Source: Skeletonema tropicum
Taxonomy: Eukaryota > Bacillariophyta > Thalassiosirophyceae > Thalassiosirales > Thalassiosiraceae
Direction: 5' to 3'
DNA length: 64,000 nucleotides
Assembly (NCBI GenBank): GCA_037178625.1
Contig: CM074143.1
Coordinates: 1,426,001-1,490,000, forward strand
Below, piece after piece: positions 1-10,950 of this stretch (the first letter of the stretch is position 1; each line of letters starts with the position of its first letter). The notes beneath the pieces were generated by a model that did not search any database, had not been told where the DNA came from, and was given only the letters and a program-made list of their open reading frames with translations. Position numbers and translations under genes: made by a program.

Positions 1-1110
1 TTGATGATAAACTCGGTCAATTTAATAGCAACACCCAAAGCAGATTCCAGATATGCTGTCATCTCTCCTCCTCCTCCCCCTCCCACCCCAGTAGACAACG
101 AACAAGCCGTCTTTGTCGAATTAATCCAATCGAGCATGGCAATCTCTTGCTTCATGGCTTCTCCATTACCGTTACCGGCACCATTACAAACGAGGCCAAG
201 TGAGAAGTTATCATCACTATTTTCAAAATCGTCAACAACCCCAGATACAATCATATTATCCAACACTCCTGAACTCAACTCGTTCAAAAAGAACTTGACA
301 GATGAATCTGCAACTTGTTCTTGGGCATTGAGAACACTCTCACTCTGTTGCAGTCCCCCAATTAAAGGTTCGATGGTCGGATTATCGTACAGGTTCGGAG
401 CGGGCATCCCCCCTGCAAATACAGTATTGTTGCTGACAACATTATTAGGAAACGACAACGACTGTGGCGATGTCCCATTGACACTTGCCCCCTCCCCTTG
501 TTGACTCTCAATAGCATTCTCGGCACCATCACCCTTCGCCGCCGCCGCCTTGGCCCTCTCTCGTGCCACATCCCTCAACGCCTGACTAGTTTTGGTTACG
601 GCTCTCTTCAAGGGCACTTCTTGCCAGTTGCCCGTCTGGTCTTTCTCGAGGAAGCGCCTTGGTGGATCGGAATTGAGTAACTGGGTGACTATGTTGGTGG
701 ACATTTTGGTTTTATCGGACTTGGTTGATGCAGCATAGGCGGCCTGAAATGAAACAAAGACACATGATATTAATCATAAAGATAAGGTGATTAGATTGCC
801 AAGATGACGTAAAATGATGAGAATAACATTAGTCAGGCCTAAATGACGAAGACTACAGCTCCAGCCTACAACCACCGACGAGATACCCTATCCAGTAAAC
901 AAATAGATTATTACCAATATAAATAGTAGAATGGTGACGTGCACATCTCATTTATCATTAGCGCAGCAACAGTTCATTCATTCTTTCTTTCTTTCTTTCT
1001 TTGCTTACCGCATTTTCAGAGATGATCTCACGGTAGGCTTCATTGCCAGGGTGATTATTAATTCGGACACCCCGCCCTAACAGGATGTCTCCTGATGCCG
1101 ACTCCACCAT
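1..1110 (-). CDS. DUF6824-family protein, 5' part (3' end beyond window)
   Basis: Two exons are visible: complement(1009..1110) and complement(<1..743), joined in phase 0 by a GTAAGC...TTTCAG intron of 265 bases. Exon 1 encodes a short leader and the signature D-I-L-L-G-R-G ... N-N-H-P-G-N; exon 2 continues with L-L-N-S-D-P-P-R-R-F-L-E-K-D and then K-x-S-Q-A-L-R-D. Together these match the DUF6824 domain, abundant in diatoms and of unknown, possibly DNA-related, function. The start at 1110 is the first ATG after an in-frame TGA at 1141-1143. Downstream of the domain (about residue 95 on) the protein is Ala/Asn/Gly-rich and low in motifs, and it runs off the left edge without a stop. The intron holds a CTTT-rich tract. 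Family call is firm; function is unknown. Confidence 0.8.
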
Positions 1111-2640
1111 TCTATATGCTGCAGTTGTCCTTTGATTGGCTCAATAATACTCATGTAGTTGTGGAGCAATCTACGTATCATGCTCGCTATGTAAAGCGGG
1201 TCTTCCATGATGTTCTTGCTCAGCTCAAAGCTCAAATCAAGGCTCTGGCATCTGGCATGCTTTTTTGTTGCGGAGTTGTTGCAGTCGATACCGACCATTC
1301 GGCACTCAGTTAATAGTTGTACAAGTCAAACAACCAAGCATGCCTCCTGTCTTTTGTCGTAGTGTTATTCTGCTGAAGGATATCCTCCTCCTTTTGGAGA
1401 ATGAGTCCCGTTGGTAAAAGCTACCATAAAAAAAACAACTACTCCTATCCACAGCTTGCCTGACCCTTGGCCTGACCTTTGGATTGGAGAGGAAGCTTCC
1501 TCAGGCCGATCCTTACGGTGAACGAGGACGAGAACGGAGAGCGCGCTCGTCTGCGTTCTCGTTCCGGTCCAAAAAAACAGGCCTTAGGTGCGGTCCGAGC
1601 AAAATTGCATCGTACGTATCATTTTGATAGCCGCTACAAAAAAACATGCAGCGCTGTCCGAGCAACTGCACGTTCTGCACGTTTTTTTCCTTACGACAAC
1701 GGCCGGATTCGACAATCCGTATCGACCATGATAGCCGCTACTCTCATAGCCACCACGTTGCCCAAACCCTACCAATAGTAATATCCAGTGAATTATATCG
1801 CAGGCAACACCTTATACAACGATTCAGCCGCAGGGTATTATTATTACTACTGCCTACACCGCATAAATAAATGACTAATACATGCTACATAAATATCATT
1901 TCTGTCTATGATGTTGCTATTTTTATCCACCCTATTGTAATATTTTGGACAATAAATAGCCGCCACTTCTTATATATAATAATATTGATAAGTTCCCTTC
2001 TTTACAGCCGCTCGATCCGCCGTCTACAGGCTTACTGTTGTGTCTGAGTATCGTATTATTTTTGCCATCTTGTGCACATCTTGTGTTCTTGGTGTTTTGG
2101 AGGTGTGGGGGGGCTTGAATGGTCACTCCGAGCAGCCGGATTCTCACTACATATCATCATCAGCGACGGGTAGCGGAGGGGTAGTGCATATTATTGTTTA
2201 TCTTCTTCTATGGGTGCAGGGAAGGTGGTTGTTTTAATTTCAAATCTCAATGAAGTGGATTACAATGATATTATCACCGCCCCTACAGCAGCCGAAACGC
2301 CACCCTGCTGCGAATACGTCGCCATATATGTCTTCTAAGAGATAGGCCATCGATACCTTGTGAAATATAGTCATGGACTGAGATAGGCGGCCTTACTTGG
2401 GGTGCCATTGTCATGGCATCTTTTTTTTTGATGTGCTGTTGAGCGTACGATCATGCAGAAATCGAGTTGGCTTTCTGCATGATCGTGCAATCGTACGCAT
2501 GATTTTGTTTTTGTTGAAACTTAGTAAAATCCGAGAACTGCACGATCGTACGTAGGGGTATCGATTTAACCTAGGAAAAGCGAAATCGTACGCACGATTA
2601 GGTTTGCTCGGACAGCCCCTTACGGTTGAACGCGCACGTG

Positions 2641-2740
2641 ATGATGCGGTCTGTCGTGCCGCCACAAACAAACAATATCGTAGCCTAAACTAACTCAGTG
2701 TGTTTGTTTGATCACCATGCAATCCGCATCGCTGCTACAG
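2641..2740. repeat. 100-bp direct repeat, copy 1
   Basis: Matches 3446-3545 at all but about one position, beginning ATGATGCGGTCTGTCGTGCC and ending GCATCGCTGCTACAG. Flanks differ immediately on both sides, so this is a dispersed repeat unit or a fragment of one. Confidence 0.8.
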
Positions 2741-3445
2741 GTTCATGAGCCCACTACGGGCTTGGACCAGCCGCTCCGCTAGACGTGCGGTCCATTGCCC
2801 TCCATGTATTCACGTATGGGGGAAGTCAGCAGCAGTTGGATCCGAGCCACTTCCTCTGCAGTCGACTGCTAACGCATCCGAGATATTTTCACAACGTCAT
2901 CGTTGTTCCTCCGCCCTTCCTACACAGGAGTCCCATCGTCGGAGTGTGGCCTCCGACATTACACCGTCGTGAACTTATCATACTCCTCCTGCATGGCGTT
3001 TGGAGGCCGCTATTGCTCGAACAGTTTGATACGCACCGATAATACCAGATGGGGGATATGAGCCACCTGCTTCGACAACCTCATTATCGCTCGACACAAG
3101 TGAAGATTTCTCACCCAACAACAACCACTCCTACCAATTGTCGATTGGATCCATAATTGGTTCCTTGGCGTCTGATCAACGGCCAAGGTATAAAATTTTT
3201 ATTTTATTTTTGTTCGATTACCAGTGGACGGAGCACTGCTATCGAAAGTGGGGGACATGGCACACAACATTTTATTCCCTGTCGAACATTTTATTATTTC
3301 TGAGGGGCATTTAAGCAGATGTATTGACAGCTATTCAACGGACTTCTTCCCATTTCATGTCCTATCATAGTTCTTTGCATCTCCTTCGATTATCCGCAAG
3401 GTATCCCAACCTTGACTCCTCAGTTGACAGCAAAGATGGGGGATG

Positions 3446-3545
3446 ATGATGCGGTCTGTCGTGCCTCCACAAACAAACAATATCGTAGCCTAAACTAACT
3501 CAGTGTGTTTGTTTGATCACCATGCAATCCGCATCGCTGCTACAG
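3446..3545. repeat. 100-bp direct repeat, copy 2
   Basis: Second copy of the unit at 2641-2740, same orientation, 805 bases downstream, with about one substitution (GCC-GCC in copy 1, GCC-TCC here). Confidence 0.8.
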
Positions 3546-4520
3546 CACGAGGTTCGCTCCACGTTGGCCAACGCAGAGCAATTTGAGCGGGAAGTACGAG
3601 AAACAGAGCGCATAGTGCGCGAACTAATGGGTTAATTATGGTTATTATTTTTTAGGGAGAGCATATGTACGTAGGAATTGTCCGAATTTGTTTTTCGGGG
3701 GCAAATCACAGAGGGTGCGCAAATTTGCTCTGCGTTTCAGAACGTGGAGGAATTTGCTCCTCGTTCTATATATTTCAAAGCAAAACGTGGAGCAAGTTCC
3801 AGCTGGAAGCAAAAAACACACTTCGTGCGCGTTCTCGTGCTCCGTGAGGCCACTTTTTTTACAAAACGAGAACGCAGAGCGCTCTGCGTTCTCGTTCTCG
3901 TTGACCGTAAGGATCGGCCTCAGCTTTCTACGGCGTTCCTTACGCAAATATTCTTTACCGCAAAACGTGGGTTGTGAGCTGTGAGTAGTGGTTTGTGAGT
4001 TGTGAGTTGTGACCGGCATGTATGTGATGTCTTCTGCGTGCGTAAAGAAGAAAAAATAGCCAAGTGTCTACGATACAGGAATTAATATACCCCATGCGAT
4101 GCGAACTCTTCGGCCATGAGTCCGCTCGACCGTTGCCCACGGGCCGGCAGACGCTTGACCAGAAGGTTCCCGTGACCAAGGGTAAATAAGCCCCGTGACC
4201 AGAAGAAAGATAAATTAGGCAAGATTGGTGAAGGGCGAAAGCGAGCATGCGATGCAGTGCAATTATATCATATCACGTAGGAAATTAGGTAAATGTTGCA
4301 TTATCGCTACCTAGACATCATTGAACCAACAATTGGAGTCTTCATACGCCGAGGGCAGAACCAAACAGCGTCGCAGTCGGAACCACGGGAGAGGGTTGTC
4401 TCTCCTACCACAGCTCGTTTAAAAGCCCGGGATATATTGACGTGTATGTCAATAAGCCTGTATACAGGCGAGATATACAAATACAAGTATTTGCACGAGA
4501 GTATAAGCATATACCCATCT

Positions 4521-5708
4521 CTATCCGTGGTTGTTTTGACCGCGTCGAAGTGCTGCCTGAGCCCGCTGGCGACGTATCAAGAAGGCTTCACGTGCCGCTT
4601 TTACTGAAAGCAGCCAATAAGCCTGATGTTCACCAGAAGTTGTTTCGAGATCATCGAGATTGATTTCCATCAAATATTTATCCTCCTCTCCAAGCCCTTC
4701 TAAGCCCATCTCTTGCTGCTCCTCTATAGCTATTTGTAGCTCCTCCTTCCTCTCTAACGCAAGCATACCCGAAATTTTGTCATGAATCAAGAAATTCCTC
4801 ACCAGCCACTGTCCATGGGTCATCTCCATCAGCTTGATTGAGAAGCTCTGTGCCCATTTTGCGCCCGAAAGATAGCTGCCCTCCAGACGACGATGTGTCT
4901 CTTGAATCGTACAGAACTCCTTGGATATCATTCCTTCCATAAACCGCCGCCATCCAATCTTATCTTGTGAGCGTGCCAACTTCCGCAGTATCGGGTCATG
5001 ATCGCTAGCAATGCAGTCCATAAAGCTTTTGCCATTCCGAGCCCTCACGAAACTCATGATATACTTTTCCAGCACTTCACATGTCCCCACCGATTGTAAC
5101 CAGGACTGTAAATTATCCGCTGACATCTGAAAACATTTTACCCTATCCTCTTCTTCACACATTAAGACGTGAGCGCATGACTCCTGTGCATCCAGACAAG
5201 AAGGACACAAAGGAGAGTGATTAGGATCACATCTGTGTAACCGCAAGTTGGTGCCGGCTATGTCGTGAACTTGCTTGCCTGCCCATAGTTGGAAAAGCCG
5301 CGGGACCTCGTGTAATGCCTTGTTCACGTTGACCCAATCTACTTGGACGAACGCGGATGGAAGCAGGATCTGTCTCTTGGCGAAGATCTCCCTGGCCAAC
5401 GCTAGGTGGCCATGAAAGCGGACTCTTTCACCAGTATCTGAAGTCATCTTCTCCTTACCCTTATCCTTATCCACATAGACGCAGATTGGCTCCAGTGGCA
5501 AAGGTTGCGCCGCCATTCCTGCGTTCGGATCCACGTCGTAAATCGCTAGTTTTGCGCCAGAGTCACACTGTTCATTCAATTGTTCAGGCCTAGACAGCTC
5601 CTCCCACACCAAATGATCGAGTTTATGGGCCGACACATGAGAAAATACTGTGCTGAAGGTTAGAGACCTGCAATGGATCGCAATTACTTCATATGTATAT
5701 AGAGGCAC
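4521..5708 (-). CDS. C-terminal tail of a reverse-transcriptase/RNase H polyprotein (retroelement remnant)
   Basis: A 395-codon frame opens after an in-frame TAG; the first ATG is internal, so the 5' end is not a normal start. The N-terminal part (about residues 20-50: F-S-H-V-S-A-H-K-L-D, then E-L-S-R-P-E-Q-L-N) resembles the end of RNase H-like domains of retroelements. Next comes a region with A-x-x-x-V-P-R-L-F-Q-L-W, then a zinc-knuckle-like C-P-S-C ... E-S-C-A-H-V-L-M-C (about residues 190-207). Then I-G-W-R-R-F-M-E-G and W-A-Q-S-F-S-I-K-L follow; these recall a conserved C-terminal extension of diatom RT-type proteins. No RT palm motif (YxDD) occurs upstream. This suggests a 5'-truncated, immobile copy, although the open frame over nearly 400 codons is well preserved. 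Family assignment is from memory of the pattern, not a search. Confidence 0.5.
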   Translation of the reverse strand: MPLYTYEVIAIHCRSLTFSTVFSHVSAHKLDHLVWEELSRPEQLNEQCDSGAKLAIYDVDPNAGMAAQPLPLEPICVYVDKDKGKEKMTSDTGERVRFHGHLALAREIFAKRQILLPSAFVQVDWVNVNKALHEVPRLFQLWAGKQVHDIAGTNLRLHRCDPNHSPLCPSCLDAQESCAHVLMCEEEDRVKCFQMSADNLQSWLQSVGTCEVLEKYIMSFVRARNGKSFMDCIASDHDPILRKLARSQDKIGWRRFMEGMISKEFCTIQETHRRLEGSYLSGAKWAQSFSIKLMEMTHGQWLVRNFLIHDKISGMLALERKEELQIAIEEQQEMGLEGLGEEDKYLMEINLDDLETTSGEHQAYWLLSVKAAREAFLIRRQRAQAALRRGQNNHG

Positions 5709-7192
5709 ACCTCCAAGTGGCGACTACAAAACACTCCACAATATCGACAAGTGCAAATTCCCAAACGCCTCCAACTGGCTCACCAAGCATTCACTAGAAC
5801 CCCATCAAACATCCTAGAACGAGCCGACTCAATTTTTGGAAATCAAAACAACGAAACTATCACTACGGGGGATCCTACAAAAGCCCTGACCCAAGCACCT
5901 ACTACACACAAATATTCGGGAGAACGGTTTGCAAGGCAAACGGCTCAGCAGGACTCTAGCTGCCATTCAAGCACTCTATGAGAGCAACAATGGCCCGACC
6001 ACCACATCATCACTCAATGATGACCAAATTTCATATTTATTACACAGTATATACAGGTGGCAAATCTACTTCACAAAGAAGTAGCTCTCAGTCGACTCAA
6101 GAGTCTTCTCAGCCATCTACAGATACTTTTCTTCTTTACAATACCAGTGATACGTAGTTTACCGTAGCACAGAAATAACCTAAAGCCACACACACATGCA
6201 AGGGAAATCGACAGAATAAAACCAACACAATAATGAGTGCTTTATGTATTCCCTTCTCTACAAAAAACATGCTGCCGCCGAGTAGGATACTATCTGCTGC
6301 ACACTTGATAACGCCATGTTGAGGTGAATTAGCAGCAATATGCCACACCGCCGGCAAAGAAGAGGAAGGAAGAAGTGAGAAGTGACTCTTGATGCAACAA
6401 AAGAATTCCAAGAAAAGGCGCTCCTTCGTACATTGTCTACATTTTGTTTTGAAGAGAAATTGCAACTAAACCTGAGGAAGATAGATTTCGTCGAATGTAA
6501 CTTGAGATGTAATCTCTGCTTGAATGCTCGGCATCAATGAGTTAGCCAACAATGACACGAACGAGACAGGCACATAATATTGAGTCACCAATCTCGCTCA
6601 AGCTGATTCTTGCAGCATCTATCAAACTTTCCATCTTTCAGCGAAGTTCGAGATCGAATAGTTGTGTTGAAGATATGAAGGTGTTGTTTTAAAGGAGTAG
6701 CAAGCTAGACAAACATCAGGCTTGGTGAAATTTGGAACGAAAGAGATAGCTTTGACAGTTTAACTATGCATTCATTTGTCCACTATTTCTAGTCTTTGAA
6801 ATTTAGCCGGTGATTTGTTGTTAGATAGATCAGCTTTCTCCGCAGGCTTGACTACAAATGTCACAGATTGAGTCAAATGCACATACTCCTTGTCCAGTCA
6901 GCAACCTACCAGACAGGGGGCACAGCGATAAGTACCATGATAAGAAGAAGAATTTGAGAAGCAGTAGCTGGAGACGCACTTAACTTAGAAAGTAATGGTT
7001 GCTACATCATCATAAATTTTCGTAACATGATATCAAAGCAATCCATGCGTGCCTCGACATGGTGATAAATACTTCTTCACATAAATGTGTTGTGACACGT
7101 CCGACGTCCGACGGACGACGTCCGACAAAACAAAAGCCATCCAAACAACAAACTACAACAAACGGTTTAAAAAAAAAAAAAAAACCAACACC
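5709..7192. other. Intergenic, AT-rich; includes upstream region of the next gene
   Basis: No supported gene. Just upstream of the next start, 7095-7127 contains repeated GACGTCCGAC words forming a near palindrome, followed by a homopolymer A tract (about 7171-7184) immediately before the ATG; this is probable 5' UTR/promoter sequence. The phrase GAAATAACCTAAAGCC at about 6170 recurs at about 11412. Confidence 0.4.
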
Positions 7193-9925
7193 ATGATGGA
7201 CGGCTCCACTACTACCAAGCACAAAAAACAAAAGAGGCAGAAGCACTCCAATAATAATAACAACCATCAGCATCGTCAACAGCACCGTCATCATTCTTCA
7301 TCGTCACGCCCACGCCGTCGGCAGCCAGCAAACTCAATCGAAAAACAGCAAATCCATCAACGAAAACTCGACCTCTCGCAGCAGCTACGCGCCCTCTCTT
7401 CTCAGAAGCGACTTGTCGAATGTCTCCGATTGTACAACTCTCCGTCCAATGATGAACTGCGAGATGCCCATCATGGAAGTATTGTAGTCGATTGCTGTGC
7501 ACGATGTGGTGATGTGGTGGAGGCGGAAGGGGTGGTGATTGGTATGCTACGGGGGAAGAGTGATGATGTAGCCGCCAAGCAACAACGAGAGAGCAATGAA
7601 TACTTTTGGATGCAGTCCTCGTCCAGCAATTATTACAAGCGGGTTCCTATTCAGGCATGGACGGCATTACTCAAAGCATATGCTCATTCGGGAGAAATGT
7701 CGAAGGCTGATTCGTTGTTTGAGTATCTCATGTCGTCGTCATCATCGTCATCTGTTGCATCTGGTGGAGGCAAGAAACGAAAACAAACCGATGACAAGAA
7801 CAATCAGAATAGTCCGAATGTAAGGACTTTTAATACTTTGTTGCGAGGGTGCATGTGGACGGCTGCTTCAATTACTGATAATTGTGGCGATGAAGAGGGG
7901 AGGAAGGACGCTTCGGGCAAGACAGGCAAGAAGAAGAAAAAGCAGCAGCAGCAACAACAACAGCCGCAGCAAGCATCCGCATCAACTTCAAATGCACTAG
8001 TCGGAGGAGTACCAACCGCACAACGTGCTTGGTCACTCAGCATTAGCAGCAGCAGCGGGGGCGACAACAAGTCAATGATTCAATTTGATACGTCATCGTA
8101 CGAGTATTTTGTTACCATTCTCTCGCAATCATTACGGTGCAAGGATGCATTGAGATATTTGGATCAAATGAAGCGTGACTTTGGAGTTGAGCTGAATAGT
8201 GTAGACATCGACCCGTCCATTATGGAATCCATGATTGTATGCCTCGTGGCCATCTCTCGAGGCTTTGTTATGGTGGGAAATTTTGAGCAGGGCCAGAAAT
8301 GTGCACATGAAGCACTGGAAGCGATGGAGCGGTTGCAGTCATCACTTCATTCAAGTGGTGTTGATTCATCCAATTCGTCATCAGGAGGTGCTTCCTTGAA
8401 AAAGGTGGTGACAGGTGGAAAGAGGGCATGGAATGAGGGCAAAGGAGGGGGTGGTGATGTTGACAATGCTGACAAGCCAAATGGACGAAGGGAAGAATCC
8501 AACAAGTTATTTCGTAGTCATCGTTTGTCGGAGTTACGGTCAGAAGCTATGACATTAAAGAATGCATGTGGCTCCTCGAACCGTCCAGAGGAAAGTATTG
8601 TAACTCACGATGCCAAATATTTTGCACGTCTAATGATGACACGCTTATTTTATTTTTCTGGTGGTGGAACTACTCAGACGACAACTTTGGGAGACGATGT
8701 CAAGGTTGTCAAAAAGAATGATAATTCTTTGACGTATCAACAATGGATCCATTCATTGTGGCACAGCTTTGGACTTCGGGAGACGACACAACGTGCTTTA
8801 GACAATGATGATGAATTGCAAAATATTTTCTCAGTGAAACAAAAGAAGAATGGTAAACAGCTTCCGGATTTACTCAGCTCAGAATTGTGCAACAGCTTGC
8901 GGCAGCAAATTGTGGGAGAAAACTGCAACGTTTTATCTGATGATGGATGTCTCAACTTTGACACCATATTTCAAATCAAGGGAAAGGGGGAGGAGTCACT
9001 CCCTCTTCACATCGAACTAGGAAGTGGTAGTGGCGACTGGTGCGTGACCCAATCAAAGCTCAATCCAAATGAAAACTACGTAACCGTCGAACTCCGCGCT
9101 GATCGAGTTGCACAAACATTCTTCAAGTGTATTACCCAAAACACGTGGAAGAATATGTGTTGCGTTGGTTCCGATTGTGGATCATTCTTGGGTGACAGAG
9201 TGTCAAGCTCGCAGTGCCGAACGATATTTGTGAACCATCCCGAGCCACCTACTCAGACGTACGACGATGATGAGTCGCTGGATGAACCGGCGCACATGTT
9301 GAATTCTGCCAACATTAGATTGGCTGCGAATTGTCTCGAGGGAGGGGGCAAGGGAAGGTTAGTAGTTGTGACTGATAATTTGATCTATGCACGGTTCCTG
9401 TGTCGCACAATAACCCGTGTAATGGAAGATGGGAGTCTAGTTGGATTGCATCCCAACGAAGCCCGTGATCTGAGAACGGTGGACTCATTTTATATTGGAA
9501 ATAGTAGCTCTAAGCTATGGTTGTATGAAGGAAAGCCTTCATCTTCAATTGGTCATTTTGATGCAAAAGAATGGGCTGGAAAAGGTGACTGGTACGAGAT
9601 GGATAAAGGAACCAGCTACTTTGATCGACTATGGAGAACTGGGGCGGGCAAGCACGCAGATGTGAAGAAGAGGTACATTGTTGTCGTGTGTACCAGTGGA
9701 GGTGAGAGAGGTAGTTTCAGTGGAGGTGCCACTGCTGCACAATCTTCCAGCAAGAAACGATATCAGAGTGATCACGGTAGAAAGAGAAATGATAATAACA
9801 ACTCTAGTGGGAAGCGGAAAGAGAAGAAGCCAAAGAAACGGAGCGCTGAAGCGCAAAAACGCCGCAACGAGAGACGGCTCCTGAAGAAAGAACAATCACG
9901 ACAAGCAGAGAAAGGTGGAACTTGA
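7193..9925 (+). CDS. PPR-repeat protein fused to a TrmB-like SAM-dependent methyltransferase
   Basis: Single-exon 910-residue protein counted from the ATG at 7193; the frame is open further upstream to 7085 but that part lies in GACGTCCGAC repeats and an A tract, so 7193 (ACCATGATGG) is preferred. The N-terminus is basic with Asn/Gln/His/Ser tracts. Around residues 155-230, W-T-A-L-L-K-A-Y-A-H-S-G-E and V-R-T-F-N-T-L-L-R-G-C are pentatricopeptide-like helices. At about residue 605, H-I-E-L-G-S-G-S-G-D-W is a SAM-binding motif I. It is followed by V-E-L-R-A-D-R-V, F-V-N-H-P-E-P-P-T-Q and V-V-V-T-D-N-x-I-Y-A, the spacing seen in TrmB tRNA (guanine-46-N7) methyltransferases, where F-P-D-P-W-x-K is canonical. 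Here the motif is H-P-E-P-P, so substrate may differ. The C-terminus is Lys/Arg-rich. PPR plus RNA methyltransferase suggests organellar or nuclear RNA modification (inference). Confidence 0.75.
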   Translation: MMDGSTTTKHKKQKRQKHSNNNNNHQHRQQHRHHSSSSRPRRRQPANSIEKQQIHQRKLDLSQQLRALSSQKRLVECLRLYNSPSNDELRDAHHGSIVVDCCARCGDVVEAEGVVIGMLRGKSDDVAAKQQRESNEYFWMQSSSSNYYKRVPIQAWTALLKAYAHSGEMSKADSLFEYLMSSSSSSSVASGGGKKRKQTDDKNNQNSPNVRTFNTLLRGCMWTAASITDNCGDEEGRKDASGKTGKKKKKQQQQQQQPQQASASTSNALVGGVPTAQRAWSLSISSSSGGDNKSMIQFDTSSYEYFVTILSQSLRCKDALRYLDQMKRDFGVELNSVDIDPSIMESMIVCLVAISRGFVMVGNFEQGQKCAHEALEAMERLQSSLHSSGVDSSNSSSGGASLKKVVTGGKRAWNEGKGGGGDVDNADKPNGRREESNKLFRSHRLSELRSEAMTLKNACGSSNRPEESIVTHDAKYFARLMMTRLFYFSGGGTTQTTTLGDDVKVVKKNDNSLTYQQWIHSLWHSFGLRETTQRALDNDDELQNIFSVKQKKNGKQLPDLLSSELCNSLRQQIVGENCNVLSDDGCLNFDTIFQIKGKGEESLPLHIELGSGSGDWCVTQSKLNPNENYVTVELRADRVAQTFFKCITQNTWKNMCCVGSDCGSFLGDRVSSSQCRTIFVNHPEPPTQTYDDDESLDEPAHMLNSANIRLAANCLEGGGKGRLVVVTDNLIYARFLCRTITRVMEDGSLVGLHPNEARDLRTVDSFYIGNSSSKLWLYEGKPSSSIGHFDAKEWAGKGDWYEMDKGTSYFDRLWRTGAGKHADVKKRYIVVVCTSGGERGSFSGGATAAQSSSKKRYQSDHGRKRNDNNNSSGKRKEKKPKKRSAEAQKRRNERRLLKKEQSRQAEKGGT

Positions 9926-10053
9926 TAGTGATAGATGTTACTTCAACTTCATAAAGTATTTCAGTTTCCACTGCAGATCTTTGAAATGCACAGATTGCAG
10001 ACAAGTTTGTACCCATAAATAGTATTCACTAAAACACCAAGTTGTCCAGATCA

Positions 10054-10950
10054 TTAGCTTCTACGTACCACCGGCGCCGCATCCCTATGAGGACTTTTCG
10101 TTGCATCCATAGCAGCCTGGTGAGCACGAAGAGCAGCGGCAAAGTCTTCTTTATTGGCCAGTCTATCTTGATACAATTTCTTGAGAGCAACCAATGATGG
10201 ATCGTGTCCAAGTGTGGCACCAATCATAAAATGTTTGATTGCCCTCTTAGACCGGCCATCGTTCAATTCGTAGACTCCAATATTGTATCTAGCTTCTGGA
10301 TGTCCACCAAGAGCTGCCTCTTCAGCGTGATAAACTTCCTTTTTCTTATCCTTTTCGACACCAAGACCTAGACCATACATCCAAGATAACTGATGATGCG
10401 CCATCGAGTCACCAAAGTCTACCGCCTTTGTCAAATAACGAAACTTAGCTTTGTAGTCCCCCTCCTCACGACACTTTGTACCTTCTTCTCGTAGCGCAAC
10501 TGGATCATTTGCCACAACTCGTTTCATTTCATTTTTATCACTTTCTTTCTGCGACTTTGGTGCAGGATTTCGACAGAACGGGCACCTTGGTTCAGCCCTC
10601 ATTTCTCCCTCTCGGACCTGATTGGCATAACTGCATCCGTTACAAACTAATTTACTGCAGCATCCCATCATGATAGATTTCAATGGATCTATCGCCATAG
10701 GTATCAAACAAATTGGGCAGTCCCCAAGACAGATGCTCTCCGGTTGCCTGGATAACAATTCGTCTCGCAATTCCGCTGCTCTTTTCCTGCACGCTCGTTT
10801 GTGTTTTGGCCTGTGATCCTTCTGGCATTGGATGCTACAGTAACTGACTAGGTAGCAACCGGTGCAATTCTTCAATTTGACGTCATTGTTTTTTACGATG
10901 CCGCAAGAAGCACAACATGAAGTGTCTGCTTCATTATTATCTGCACTCAT
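10054..10950 (-). CDS. MYND zinc finger / RING-like / Sel1-repeat protein
   Basis: A 298-residue single-exon gene convergent with the methyltransferase gene (128 bases apart). Residues about 12-54 form a MYND finger (C-C-A-S-C-G ... C-T-G-C ... Y-C-S-I-Q-C-Q-K-D-H ... H-K-R-A-C). Residues about 76-125 form a Cys-rich RING-like unit (C-P-I-C ... C-C-S-K-L-V-C-N-G-C ... C-P-F-C). The C-terminal half carries Sel1/TPR-like helices (A-H-H-Q-L-S-W-M-Y-G-L-G-L-G-V and A-R-Y-N-I-G-V-Y-E). This architecture is a large paralogous family in diatoms. A protein-interaction or ubiquitin-ligase role is plausible but not shown. Confidence 0.8.
   Translation of the reverse strand: MSADNNEADTSCCASCGIVKNNDVKLKNCTGCYLVSYCSIQCQKDHRPKHKRACRKRAAELRDELLSRQPESICLGDCPICLIPMAIDPLKSIMMGCCSKLVCNGCSYANQVREGEMRAEPRCPFCRNPAPKSQKESDKNEMKRVVANDPVALREEGTKCREEGDYKAKFRYLTKAVDFGDSMAHHQLSWMYGLGLGVEKDKKKEVYHAEEAALGGHPEARYNIGVYELNDGRSKRAIKHFMIGATLGHDPSLVALKKLYQDRLANKEDFAAALRAHQAAMDATKSPHRDAAPVVRRS

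Larger units (their letters stand above)
1111..4520. other. Repeat-rich intergenic stretch without a recognisable gene
   Basis: No open frame here resembles a protein. The DNA carries dispersed repeat pieces: a 100-bp direct repeat (2641-2740 and 3446-3545), an inverted pair centred on the 'GGCCGATCCTTACGGT' motif (about 1500-1565 and 3860-3930, both followed by GAACGAGAACG-type repeats), and short palindromes built on the words CGTACGAT and ATCGTACG around 2440-2600. GTCCGAGCAAA at 1592 and TTTGCTCGGAC at 2606 face each other as another inverted pair. This looks like decayed inverted-repeat element DNA. Confidence 0.5.

Noticed and set aside
1..504. 167-codon plus-strand open frame
   Set aside because: It is the antisense shadow of the DUF6824 exon 2, which has the family motifs and matching splice sites.
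6136..6465. 109-codon minus-strand frame with hydrophobic C-terminus
   Set aside because: No domain, no splice partner and poor codon character; likely chance.
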